Under the pieces are notes generated by a model. That model was not told where the DNA came from and did no database searches. It was given only the letters and a program-made list of their open reading frames with translations. A DNA stretch of 64,000 bases from Uranotaenia lowii (lineage: Eukaryota; Arthropoda; Insecta; Diptera; Culicidae), in assembly GCF_029784155.1 (NCBI RefSeq), contig NC_073692.1, positions 420,715,245 through 420,779,244 of the forward strand, given 5' to 3'. Of this stretch, positions 1-12,409 are shown piece by piece. A program made the position numbers and the translations under genes. How positions within the stretch are numbered: the first letter of the stretch is position 1; each line of letters starts with the position of its first letter.

Positions 1-1461
<1,461 letters not shown>

Positions 1462-1664
1462 GAATACATTTTTATATACATAGATTCGATAAACAGTTAT
1501 GAAAGCCAATGATATGCAGAGTTGTTGGATGTTGTAAACTATAAATTAATATTTTCGGGACTTTAAACTTCCTGATTCTTGAGAGTAGTAGAATAGGTGG
1601 CAACTAAATTTTGAAATTTCTCTTTCAAGCTGTGGAAATGAATCCGTACTTGAAGAAAATTTGA

Positions 1665-2425
1665 TTAATTGGAATCAAAGGTACATTGTCCATTGTTGAA
1701 AAAATATAGTGAATAGTTGAAAACGGCCCATAATCGGTTGTTCGGCGAAGCTTCCGTTTGATGTCGGAACAGGAGCGTTGTACGGTCTTCTTGTCCACTT
1801 TTTAGATTCTTTTGATTGCTGATTTTGGATCTCCAATTATTTTTGTACACCAAAGAGCACAAAGTTCCGAAAAAATCTTCGGTTGGGCGATACTGAGGCA
1901 GATTTGTCGGGTTGTGGTTCTTGGGTACAAATGGGATCGAATGGGTATCGTACAAACCAAAAAAATTCCGAAATAATTTTTTATCATACAGCAGCATAGT
2001 GACTTAAGAGTCGAAATCTGATTCTAAGTGTATTTGTGGCTCTTGTCTTCTTTCGGCACATAATTCCAACTCTTTTCAATGTTTTGTCAATGTGCTAGTG
2101 AGAACAATTGTTTTTTTTTACGGCATCCCGTATTCAGTGAATCCTTGTTGTTGAAGACACGAGAAAGAAAAAGGAGTCCGTTTTCGTCCATAATTTTCAC
2201 TGGTCTGCCCCTATCTTGCTTACGAGTAGTTGTTGAGGATTTTTGAATATGATAAACAGTGGTAACCGCCACATTTTCACTTTCAAAATGTTGTACTTTG
2301 TACTTTTTGCCGAGGTTTTTGTGCAGTTCGTAGAACTGTACAACGCGCTCGTTAAACGCTTCTATTTCGAAGGTATTTTGAAAAAAAAAATGGGCAAACA
2401 TAATCAAAATAAAAATTACTGGCAA
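1665..2425 (-). mobile_element. Decayed ITmD37E-type (Tc1/mariner) transposase, internally deleted
   Basis: The minus strand carries two recognisable ends of a transposase. The N-terminal part (2425 down to about 2090) has a helix-turn-helix-like region followed by the linker motif RGRPVKIMDENG and FNNKD. The C-terminal part (1997 down to 1665) has FVPKNHNPTNLPQYRP followed by TEDFFG, where the Glu is the last residue of the DDE triad. This is the signature that follows the 37-residue spacing in ITmD37E elements. The middle, including both catalytic Asp residues, is missing, and the two parts are in different frames, so the copy is dead. It lies between the GACA array and the first visible esterase exon. 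Terminal inverted repeats were not identified. Confidence 0.7.
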
Positions 2426-2628
2426 AAAGAAGCGAAGAAAAGCCTATACATACACACTCCCATTTTTCTCTGACCTCGTTTATATTTGAGTATTATGGTC
2501 TCGAAAAAATCCAAAATTTTGTTGCCACCCGTTAAGCTCTGTTCACTGTTCGAAGAAAAGCGTTTTATCTTTTTCTAAATGAAGTGATAAAGAAATACAC
2601 CGTTTAATGCATCCCTTAATATTTACAG

Positions 2629-2889
2629 AATCCTATCCTCCGGGAACCGAACGGTACGGAGAAATATCAACAGTTGGGCAGCGTTTGTGCCCAACTCAAC
2701 TCACTGGGCTCAGCCTCCGAAGTCCTCGGAGACGAGGACTGTCTCTTCATGAACGTCTACAGCCCTCTGGTTCCGCACGGGGATGGAAAAGACCAACGCT
2801 ATCCGGTGCTGGTTTACATTCACGGTGGCAGTTACGCAATTTGGTCCCCTCAAACGGACATGTACGGTGTGGATTTGTTGGTCGAGAGT
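2629..2889 (+). CDS. Esterase exon A (first visible)
   Basis: The acceptor is atttacag at 2621-2628 and the donor is gtaagt from 2890; both fit consensus. The exon is 261 bp, phase 0 to phase 0, and encodes 87 residues. It carries the disulfide pair expected near the N-terminus of this family (Cys in SVCAQ and Cys in DEDCL) and the HGGS oxyanion-hole loop (2821-2832). There is no start codon in a sensible place; the frame is open back to the acceptor, which shows that an upstream exon is joined here. Confidence 0.9.
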
Positions 2890-5800
2890 GTAAGTTAATA
2901 TACTTTTTAAAATTCACGATGTTTTACAAGATTGGATTATTTTAGGGAGTTTTGATCGTGTCCTTCAACTATAGACTGTTCATAAGTGGATTCATGCACT
3001 ACACAACCTTCAATGTGACGGGTAATTTCGGACTCAAAGACCAACTCATAGCACTGCAGTGGGTTCAACAGTTCATTGAACCTTTCGGAGGAGACCCGAG
3101 CAATGTGACGCTGATGGGTCAAAGTGTGGGAGCTCATTCGGTTACCTATCATTTGTATCTGGAACAATTTCAAGGATTGTTTCATCGAGCTATTGCAATG
3201 TCCGGTTCATTACTGTCACCTTCGGCTATGATCTACTATCAGGATGAATTTGTGCACGAATATCTGGAGTCGCTCAACATAACAACCTACGAACAACTGA
3301 TGAAACTCCCATTCAGAGATCTCTTCCAGCTTCAAACGTCCAAAAGACGATTCATTTTTGCTACAGTAGGGCTTCCCATTTTCATCCCAACGATAGAAAA
3401 TCCAAATGATCCAGATGCTCTCGTTACGCAACCCGTTCATGAGCTTTTCAAAACTGAACCAGCCAGTCAGGTGCCGTTGATGATTGGAATGACCGCCGGA
3501 GAATTCATTCCTTTGTTTTCACCGATTCATCACTTTTTCGCTCACAACAACTTTCCGAATCACAATAATGAGACTCTGAACAAAAGATATCAGGATTTGA
3601 TACGAAAAGCAGCAGCTCTGGTAGAAAAAGTTGAACCTGCAGGAGTGGGAAAACATTTTTACGGAAAATTGGCGGATCTTTCAAATATGTACTACCCGGT
3701 GAAGCGATTGCTACAGGAACTGAGGAATTCCTACACCTATCTGGCCCCGATTTACTACTATCGGTTCGAGTATGATGGCAAATTTGGCAAGTACAAGAAC
3801 GAGTATTACGCGAACGATCTGGACCCAAGTTATCAGGTCGCCATTCATGGGGATGATTTGGGCTACCTTTTTACATCTTACAACGCTAAAGCTGCGTTGA
3901 AGAACAAACGAGCCTTCCAAACCGAATGGGAAGTGACGGAGAGAAATGTTCGGCGATTCAGCAATTTCATCAAATATGGGTATGATGTCAAAAATTTTCG
4001 TATAAAAATCTCATCTTTTAAGTGAAAGTTGTAAAAACTAACTGTTTTGAAAGAATCATTGGCAAAATTTCGAGAAATTGTGTCAAAAGAACAGATTAAG
4101 TAGGTTCAAGGAACATTTGAGGAAATTAAGCCATATCAACTAAATTGAAATAAGGAACATTTAAAAACAAACGAAAATGAAAAAAAAAAAATGACAGAAA
4201 TGACAAAAATGACAAAAATGACAAAAATCACAAAAATCACAAATATGACAAAAATGACAAAAATGACAAAAATGACAAAAATGACAAAAATGACAAAAAT
4301 GACAAAAATGACAAAAATGACAAAAATGACAAAAATGACAAAAATGACAAAAATGACAAAAATGACAAAAATGACAAAAATAACAAAAATGACAAAAAAT
4401 GACAAAAATGACAAAAATGACAAAAATGACAAAAATGACAAAAATGACAAAAATTACAAAAATGACAAAAATGACAAAAATGACAAAAATGACAAAAATG
4501 ACAAAAATGACAAAAATGACAAAAATGACAAAAATGACAAAAATGACAAAAATGACAAAAATGACAAAAATGACAAAAATGACAAAAGAGGCAAAAATGA
4601 CAAAAATGACAAAAATGACCAAAATGACAAAAATCACAAATATGACAAAAATGACAAAAATGACAAAAATGACAAAAATGACAAAAATGACAAAAATGAC
4701 AAAAATGACAAAAATGACAAAAATGACAAAAATGACAAAAATGACAAAAATGACAAAAATGACAAAAATGACAAAAATGACAAAAATGACAAAAATGACA
4801 AAAATGACAAAAATGACAAAAATGACAAAAATGACAAAAATGACAAAAATGACAAAAATGACAAAAATGACAAAAATGACAAAAATGACAAAAATGACAA
4901 AAATGACAAAAATGACAAAAATGACAAAAATGACAAAAATGACAAAAATGACAAAAATGACAAAAATGACAAAAATGACAAAAATGACAAAAATGACAAA
5001 AATGACAAAAATGACAAAAATGACAAAAATGACAAAAATGACAAAAATGACAAAAATGACAAAAATGACAAAAATGACAAAAATGACAAAAATGACAAAA
5101 ATGACAAAAATGACAAAAATGACAAAAATGACAAAAATGACAAAAATGACAAAAATGACAAAAATGACAAAAATGACAAAAATGACAAAAATGACAAAAA
5201 TGACAAAAATGACAAAAATGACAAAAATGACAAAAATGACAAAAATGACAAAAATGACAAAAATGACAAAAATGACAAAAATGACAAAAATGACAAAAAT
5301 GACAAAAATGACAAAAATGACAAAAATGACAAAAATGACAAAAATGACAAAAATGACAAAAATGACAAAAATGACAAAAATGACAAAAATGACAAAAATG
5401 ACAAAAATGACAAAAATGACAAAAATGACAAAAACGACAAAAACGACAAAAATGACAAAAATGACAAAATGACATAAATGACAAAAATGACAAAAAAGAC
5501 AAAAATGACAAAAATGACAAAAATGACAAAAATGACAAAAATGACAAAAATGACAAAAATGACAAAAATGACAAAAATGACAAAAATGACAAAAATGACA
5601 AAAATGACAAAAATGACAAAAATGACAAAAATGACAAAAATGACAAAAATGACAAAAATGACAAAAATGACAAAAATGACAAAAATGACAAAAATGACAA
5701 AAATGACAAAAATGACAAAAATGACAAAAATGACAAAAATGACAAAAATGACAAAAATGACAAAAATGACAAAAATGACAAAAATGACAAAAATGACAAA

Positions 5801-7164
5801 AATGACAAAAATGACAAAAATGACAAAAATGACAAAAATGACAAAAATGACAAAAATGACAAAAATGACAAAAATGACAAAAATGACAAAAATGACAAAA
5901 ATGACAAAAATGACAAAAATGACAAAAATGACAAAAATGACAAAAATGACAAAAATGACAAAAATGACAAAAATGACAAAAATGACAAAAATGACAAAAA
6001 TGACAAAAATGACAAAAATGACAAAAATGACAAAAATGACAAAAATGACAAAAATGACAAAAATGACAAAAATGACAAAAATGACAAAAATGACAAAAAT
6101 GACAAAAATGACAAAAATGACAAAAATGACAAAAATGACAAAAATGACAAAAATGACAAAAATGACAAAAATGACAAAAATGACAAAAATGACAAAAATG
6201 ACAAAAATGACAAAAATGACAAAAATGACAAAAATGACAAAAATGACAAAAATGACAAAAATGACAAAAATGACAAAAATGACAAAAATGACAAAAATGA
6301 CAAAAATGACAAAAATGACAAAAATGACAAAAATGACAAAAATGACAAAAATGACAAAAATGACAAAAATGACAAAAATGACAAAAATGACAAAAATGAC
6401 AAAAATGACAAAAATGACAAAAATGACAAAAATGACAAAAATGACAAAAATGACAAAAATGACAAAAATGACAAAAATGACAAAAATGACAAAAATGACA
6501 AAAATGACAAAAATGACAAAAATGACAAAAATGACAAAAATGACAAAAATGACAAAAATGACAAAAATGACAAAAATGACAAAAATGACAAAAGTGACAA
6601 AAATAACAAAAATTACAAAAATTACAAAAATTACAAAAATTACAAAAATTACAAAAATTACAAAAATTACATAAATTACAAAAATTACAAAAATTACAAA
6701 AATTACAAAAATTACAAAAATTACAAAAATTACAAAAATGACAAAAATTACAAAAATTACAAAAAATACAAAAATTACAAAAATTACAAAAATGACAAAA
6801 AAGACAAAAATTACAAAAATGACAAAAATTTATGTTATATGATTTTTTAATTTCAAAGTTTGCAGCTTCATTTTCAATTCCCCTTTTGCTTTCAAGGGAT
6901 CCAACGATCGATATGGAACTAAAATGGCCACCTTTCAACGGAAACGAAACGGAATCGCAGTTCCTGAACATCAACTCCCGGGACGAAATTCGGACGGACG
7001 ACGATGGACCAAACTTTATCTACCAAATGTGGCACCGGATATACGAGTGTTTGTACTTTTTCGAGTGTGATTCGATGGATCGGTTGATAGCGAAAATCGA
7101 TGGTCTTAAAATTGTGGAGAAAGTTCATCTGGATGAATTTTTCGACGACGAAAATTTAGCATGA
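2629..7164 (+). CDS. Carboxylesterase (type-B, alpha/beta-hydrolase) gene, three 3' exons, 5' end missing
   Basis: The coding exons are 2629-2889, 2946-3979 and 6897-7164, which join in frame to 520 residues. Type-B carboxylesterases are usually about 550-600 residues, so the N-terminus (signal peptide and first strands) must lie in exons before 2629 that I could not find. The expected landmarks come in order: DEDCLFMNVYSP, the oxyanion loop HGGS, GNFGLKDQ, the nucleophile elbow GQSVG (Ser at 3123-3125), the acid in GMTAGEF (Glu at 3501-3503) and the base in HGDDLGYLF (His at 3846-3848). All three catalytic residues are present, so I infer an active ester hydrolase rather than a neuroligin- or glutactin-type adhesion protein. 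The elbow has QSV in place of the usual ESA. The natural substrate cannot be told; detoxification, hormone or pheromone esterases all share this fold. Most such proteins are secreted or enter the ER. Confidence 0.92.
2946..3979 (+). CDS. Esterase exon B (catalytic core)
   Basis: A 56-bp intron precedes this exon, with acceptor ggattattttag ending at 2945. The exon begins GVLIVSFNYRL, directly continuing the strand that normally leads into NYRL, and contains the catalytic Ser, Glu and His. It ends at the donor gtatga (3980) after two bases of a Gly codon (phase 2) in FIKYG. If that donor is not used, the frame runs on about 14 codons to a stop at 4022-4024, which would remove the conserved C-terminal WPPF segment. 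Confidence 0.9.
4187..6830. repeat. Intronic 9-bp minisatellite, unit TGACAAAAA, about 290 copies
   Basis: The last esterase intron (3980-6896, 2,917 bp) is nearly filled by this array. The unit is a multiple of three, so several reading frames stay open on both strands and yield long low-complexity reading frames (repeats of MTK, NDK, CHF, VIF or LSF); none should be annotated as a gene. Variant units are grouped rather than scattered. The pair aatcacaaatatgac appears near 4225-4250 and again near 4631-4650, which suggests block duplication. A one-base gain near 4391 and a one-base loss near 5467 shift the phase. Confidence 0.97.
6603..6825. repeat. TTACAAAAA variant sub-array at the 3' end of the minisatellite
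   Basis: The last 220 bases of the array consist mainly of the G-to-T variant unit TTACAAAAA, with a few TGAC units and single-base variants mixed in at the far end. The homogeneous main block switches to this variant within one or two units near 6590-6605. This shows separate local expansion of a derived unit. Confidence 0.9.
6897..7164 (+). CDS. Esterase exon C (C-terminal)
   Basis: The acceptor is gctttcaag ending at 6896. One base completes the split Gly codon, giving KYGDPTIDMELKWPPF, the usual NPT....WPP segment of type-B esterases, then the FLNI motif and a final amphipathic IYQMWHRIYECL helix. A 43-residue acidic tail ends in EFFDDENLA before TGA at 7162-7164. No GPI or transmembrane segment is visible at the C-terminus, which fits a soluble or secreted enzyme. 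Confidence 0.9.
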
Positions 7165-7170
7165 AATAAA
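7165..7170 (+). promoter_or_regulatory. Polyadenylation signal AATAAA of the esterase gene
   Basis: A canonical AATAAA follows the esterase TGA stop codon with no base between. If it is used, the 3' UTR would be only about 15-35 bases. No second AATAAA was noticed in the next 250 bases. Confidence 0.65.
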
Positions 7171-9672
7171 TTTAATCTGAAACTTACTGCTTCAAACGAC
7201 AATTTTGATTCGGTTGACTGTTGTATTATATTTTTGCAAACATGCTCTCATTCTCGGCATCGGACATTCTCGAATTGTTGCAGTTTATTCATGGTTACAC
7301 TATAACAAAAACATACGAAAGTGACACAGTTTGACTTTGCCCAACACAGAACTCACCGCACATCCAAAACATCCAGGGAGTTTTCTCGTATAGACGTCCA
7401 ATCTCCGGCAGAATTCAAGCTCATATTTCATGTAATATTTTAAATTTATTGCATGCTTTCTGCATGACATGTTGTTCCTTTTGCTTGCGAATCGACAGGG
7501 GTGGTTTTTCGGGCCAACCAGAATGTGACCAGACCAGAGGGTGCTTCTGCGCTTAGAGGTCCGTGAAAATCGAAAGCAAAACTGCGCCGCACAAAGTTCA
7601 CACAATATTTATAGACAAAGTTTTGCCATCACATATATTCGAAAGTTGGGTTTCCCGTTTACAGAGTTTAGGAGCACTTGAGTGTGGCGGAAAACGGTGG
7701 AGTGCATATTATGGTCAGTTAACGGGAATGTTTTAGTAGGCCTTGGAGCATCCTCTGGCCATTTTTGAAAGAAATTATTGACTACCTCTATTATTTGTTA
7801 TATCAATGAATTCAGTTTTTAACTAAAACGACCAACTTTTTGAATATTGCTTCCAAAATTTGAGTTTGGCTATTATGAAAATCGATTTTTAAGATTGAGA
7901 TATTAACTATTTTCCGTGGGAAATTTCCTGCCAACAATTTTGCATTTCAATATCCCTTATTGCAATGCTTGAGCAAAAATATCTACTCAAAATTTAAACA
8001 TCGTATCAAAATTCATGAGTTTGCCATCGGACGGAAAACTTACTCAAACCATTCGCTCCCGAGGGTACTTTGCAAATTATCTCCTTAGACAGCTTCACTT
8101 TTACCCCAAACCCAGCATCCTCTAGCTAGTCGACATCCTGTTCTAGGTTTTTGCCAGGAGGCAGGAGAAATAGAGAATGTTCGATTTAGCCCGCAAAACC
8201 AAGGGCTTCGAACTAAAGCAACAAGCCGGCCAACAGCCCACAGAAACATACACTGAACTGAAAGGACGCACACTTACAAACACAAACACCCAGAGCTTGT
8301 TCTATGTATTCGCAAACTTCCCTCGTCTAGTTAGAACTGTGCAACATCCGAAGAACATTTCCATGGTGGTCCCATCGGTTGGCCACAAACACTCGATAAA
8401 GAGTTGGCCGGCAAAACCCAAACCAGGCAGGGACCGGATTCTCACTCTCCTTAAATGATGCATAACTGACCATTGCATTTCTATCTGAATTTTTTCTTTG
8501 GTTCATTCGTTAGAAACAAGCAACAGAAAAAAAAAACTATAATCGAAAGTTTGCTCCAGCATCCCAGCATTCATTGGTAGAAGAGGGAGCACAAATTGGG
8601 AATAACTAGTAATTTTCCTTTGTTTTTTAAAGTTTCTTGCTTTGGTATCGGTTCAGCAGAGTTTTGACCGCCCACAACATCTCGAGAACTGCCAGATGAC
8701 ATTTCCGGGGAAATTTCGAGGTAAGGAAAATGTCCGTGCGTCACTTGGATGCAGCGTAAAACCACTATTCTTTAGAAGATACTTTAGAAATAGTTTTCTC
8801 AACTGTGCACGAGTTTTCCGTTCAACGTTGTTTGAAAAATGTTAAATGGTGAATGTAGTAAATTTTAAATGCAATTTGTTTCAACATTTGAACCTTCCAG
8901 GGATGTGATATACATATTGCTGTTCAGAATCTACAAGGGTACATTTGAATAAAATTTATAGCTTTGTAAACCTCGTAATGTAACCCTCGTAATGAATGGT
9001 CTCAAAGAGTCAAAGGAGTATAAGAACTAAAATGATAACTTTTTTGTTAATGATGCCTATCGATTCCTCGTATTTAAAACCAAATTTAATGATTTTTTTA
9101 GAATCTAAAGGTTTTCGTTCGACCGAAATCTATAATTTTTCGAAAAATTAATGAAATGGCGCTCAAAAGCGTAGGTTTTCTTGAATGTTGCTTTCGTGCA
9201 CAATGTATAAGGGAGTGTTTTCGAAAAAAAACTGCAACACTGTTTTGTGAATAACTTTTGAATGCATGAATGAAAATTGATAAAATTTTCAGCAAAGCGG
9301 CCCAGTATTGTAATGTTGTTACGTTTTGTTCATAGGATCTTGAGATTACGTCTAACGAAGAAGTATTTCGACTTTAATTTTTGGGCATCACGTGCGCCAT
9401 CTATAATGTGAACTTTTTTTCTAAATCAAGGCTTTTTTATTTCGTTTCATGTTTTCTGAAGCTTGAACTTTAAAATTACTCAAAATTTTAAATGGGTCGA
9501 AGTTATGACAAATTCAGCAGATTGTCCTTCATCGGCACAATAATTACATACTAGACTTTTTATCACTCCACCACAGTTTTCGCGTTATGGCACGATTTCA
9601 GATCCTACCATAATAGAGTTAAAACTTTGCAGGAGCTATTGAAGTGATTTGCAGGGAAAACGGTCGCACTTG
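7171..9672. other. Non-coding stretch after the esterase gene
   Basis: No recognisable gene, transposon end or RNA gene was found. Short open frames (for example 7300-7605 minus and 8177-8458 plus) show no domain, signal peptide or supporting signal. Base composition around 7300-7600 and 8090-8450 is less AT-rich than its surroundings, so it may be single-copy host sequence. Confidence 0.5.
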
Positions 9673-9684
9673 GAGGTAGTCTTC

Positions 9685-9891
9685 AATACTGATGTTATGA
9701 AATCGCTTGGTAAATCTTTGTACCAGAAAATAATCACATTTTCATATGTGATGGAAAGAATTAAAGAAACATGAGGTATGAAAGAACGAAAGAACATATG
9801 CCGTAAATATCATGATTTTTTTGAAAAACATATTCTTTCGTTCTTTGATACCTCATGTTTCTCTAATTCTTTCCGTCACATACGAAAATGT
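9685..9891. repeat. Long hairpin flanked by 12-bp direct repeats
   Basis: Two arms of about 66 bases, 9735-9800 and 9827-9892, are inverted copies with only a handful of mismatches, separated by a 26-base loop. The direct repeat GAGGTAGTCTTC occurs at 9673-9684 and at 9892-9903, bracketing the hairpin, so the whole block looks like an insertion with a target duplication. Alternatives are a fossil foldback MITE or a precursor of small RNAs. Confidence 0.75.
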
Positions 9892-9903
9892 GAGGTAGTC
9901 TTC

Positions 9904-10576
9904 TTTATATACATTTAGCCATTCATCAGATCAATCGTTGAGAAGGCTGACTGATTTGCTGCTTCCACAGACTGTCAGCCTTCTCAAGTACTAGACATCA
10001 AATTTTTGAATATTTTCTCCTTGTCTATCTCCGAAAATACAGGCTAGACTTGTTAAAAAAAAATCTAACTGGAAACCTAGCTGTTGGGTGCCCGCCAAAA
10101 AGTTCATTTTGCTGTCCATTACCGGTAAATAGGTTTTAATTATATCTTGAAGAAATTAAGTCAGCCATGTTTATTAGTCAGCTAGACGATCCACTCAGGA
10201 AAATTGACCTTTTATTCACTTACCCTGTTGAAATTATCGGAATACGCTTGATAAAAACTCCAACACTCCTTGTTTCCACTCCTTAAACGATTTACCATAT
10301 AAACTTAGATCAAATCGCTGCTGTTCCAGCTGCCTTGTGGTCTCCTTCTGGGATTTTGCTGGATTAAATTCTCGATTTTGCCCAAAAAATTTTGTCAATT
10401 AGTTTCTGATTTGGACGCTATCTCAAAAAGCACTTAACAAATTGTAACCAAATTCTGCACACGTACACATTCCGTTACAAAAACTTCACTGAAAATTTCA
10501 TCAATTTACATCCATGTACTCAAGAGAAATACACAAAATAAAAAAAAATATAATAAATATTACTTTAAGAAAAATA
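9904..10576. other. Non-coding stretch, nothing recognised
   Basis: This is AT-rich unique-looking sequence. It holds a short imperfect inverted pair around 9936-9990 (variants of gaaggctgac and its complement) but no coding or transposon signal. Confidence 0.4.
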
Positions 10577-10584
10577 ATTCAAAG

Positions 10585-11696
10585 TAGAGATGTACCGAAT
10601 ATTCGGTCGGCCGAATATTCGGCGCCGAATATCGCCGAAAAACCGTTAAGCCGAATATTCGGCTCACCGAATAGTTGAGTCAAGTATTCGGCCGAATAGG
10701 CCGAATATCTACTACACACTTGTAAATTCTCAAATAACTTTGGATAATTAATAAAATATCCAAATTAATGTTGTAAAAGCTACACAATCATTAAAAACTT
10801 ATGGTTTCAACAAAACATCTAAGGTGTATCCGCCTATCTTTCATTGTAGATTGGTACAGGAGAATGCTGAACGGTATCGCTTTATACTTTGATTAAAGTT
10901 TATTCCAGATTTTCTAGATATATTCCGGCTTGTCCATAAATCCAGTAAAGAATCCAGATAAGTCAAATCTGGCCGGGATGTCCAGATATTGTTTAATACT
11001 TCCCGAGTTTTGCTCGTGTTTATTCAGGTTATTTGTTAATTCAAATAAAAAACTCAAATTCCTCTTCTTTTTTTTTGGATTTTGTGCTCAATTTTTCAAA
11101 TATTTCAAAATTTACATAAATTTTGCCCTTTTTTCTTATTTTTTTTTTTCAAAAATCGTTCCGAATGCCTGACCGACTGGATACGTGTGGTTAGAAGTAT
11201 GGTATGCGTAAGATTAAAGATCATCTATCTTTTCAACAACTATTTTAAAGATATCTTGCTCAAATTCAACCTTCATCAAATTCAGTATCAGAGAAGCAAT
11301 TTCAAATAGCTTGGCACCTGTTTCGACATGTTTTATCTCAGATTTCACAGGAACGCAATCTCTTTGTTGATAAACGCCCTAGAAGCGACAAGTCATCTGA
11401 TGACTTTTCAGTTATTGGTGACATTTTAAAAATCAGAAAGACCCCTACTTAAAAAGTATCCTGTAATACATCATCCGATAATATCATGTGGTTGAAAATA
11501 ATCGACTCAAAAACATGAGGGGCATTAATATGGAAGAAATAGAAAGCATTGAAATAAGCGCTAACGGTTTTTCATTGAAAACTCAATAGAATATTCGACC
11601 GAATATTCGGCCGAATATTCGATTGGTCGAATAGTTGAAAAGGTCAATATTCGGTATTCGGCCGTTCGCCGAATACCACTATTCGGTACATCTCTA
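10585..11696. mobile_element. hAT-type MITE with CCGAATATTCGG-rich palindromic ends, copy 1
   Basis: The element starts TAGAGATGTACCGAATA and ends with the inverse CATCTCTA. It is flanked on both sides by the identical 8-bp duplication ATTCAAAG (10577-10584 and 11697-11704); an 8-bp duplication is the hallmark of the hAT superfamily. About 110-120 bases at each end consist of iterated GCCGAATATTCGGC palindromes. The 1,112-bp body has no transposase, so it is non-autonomous. A second copy lies at 34192-37369. Confidence 0.9.
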
Positions 11697-11704
11697 ATTC
11701 AAAG

Positions 11705-12406
11705 CTTCCAAAACATATCACAATGAAAGTTTAGTTAATATTTTGATATATTTTTTTTTTAATTATGTTTCATATTCTGTACTAGAAATTCACTTTGGAA
11801 TAATTTATAAGCACTCTAGTTTTAAAATTTGAAATAAATATTTACAGAACACAGATTTAGGGAAAAATTATTTTTAAATTAAATGTCAGATCAGGTAAAA
11901 AATTTAACATGATTAATTTTTAGGAAAATTATAATATTTGTAAGTTATTATTTTTCTTTATTTACAATTCTTTTCTTAATTTTCACCTCAAAGGTTGATT
12001 GTAAATTCCACTGTAGTGTTTAAAATTAGGAAAAAATAACAATCGCGATTTGAAATGTATATTTTTGATTAAAAAAATATCAAAGCTTATTGGTTTTAGA
12101 ACACCAAAAAATGAAGAGTTGAAAAACATAGACTAACTTATCAAAAAATTTTAAAAAAATGTACTAAAAATTCGATAAATCAGTTTGAAAATTTAAACAA
12201 AATATAAAGATTAAAAAGATATTTAAACTTTTCCCATGTGAGAAGGATTTTTGTTTTCAATAAACATGAAAACCTATTTATAAAATTAAATAGATAATTC
12301 AAGGGAGAAGCATTTCGCTAAGCTAAACTAAGTTGACTACTCTTATCCACCTAAAATCATTGAATAGATATGATCATTCATTTAAAACTTTAGAAAACAT
12401 ATTTGA
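11705..12406. other. Very AT-rich non-coding stretch
   Basis: There are runs of A and T and no coding, RNA or transposon-end signal. Confidence 0.4.
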
Positions 12407-12409
12407 TAA

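Noticed and set aside
2243..2473. Plus-strand open frame that could have been an N-terminal esterase exon
   Set aside because: Its sequence is the antisense of the decayed transposase and has no signal-peptide or esterase motif.
4136..6974. Very long open frames on both strands across the minisatellite (up to 937 codons)
   Set aside because: They are products of a stop-free 9-bp repeat; the translations are pure three-residue repeats, and the strand and frame are arbitrary. The region is an intron of the esterase.
7300..7605. 101-codon minus-strand open frame after the esterase
   Set aside because: No domain, no start context and no polyadenylation signal; the composition is compatible with chance.
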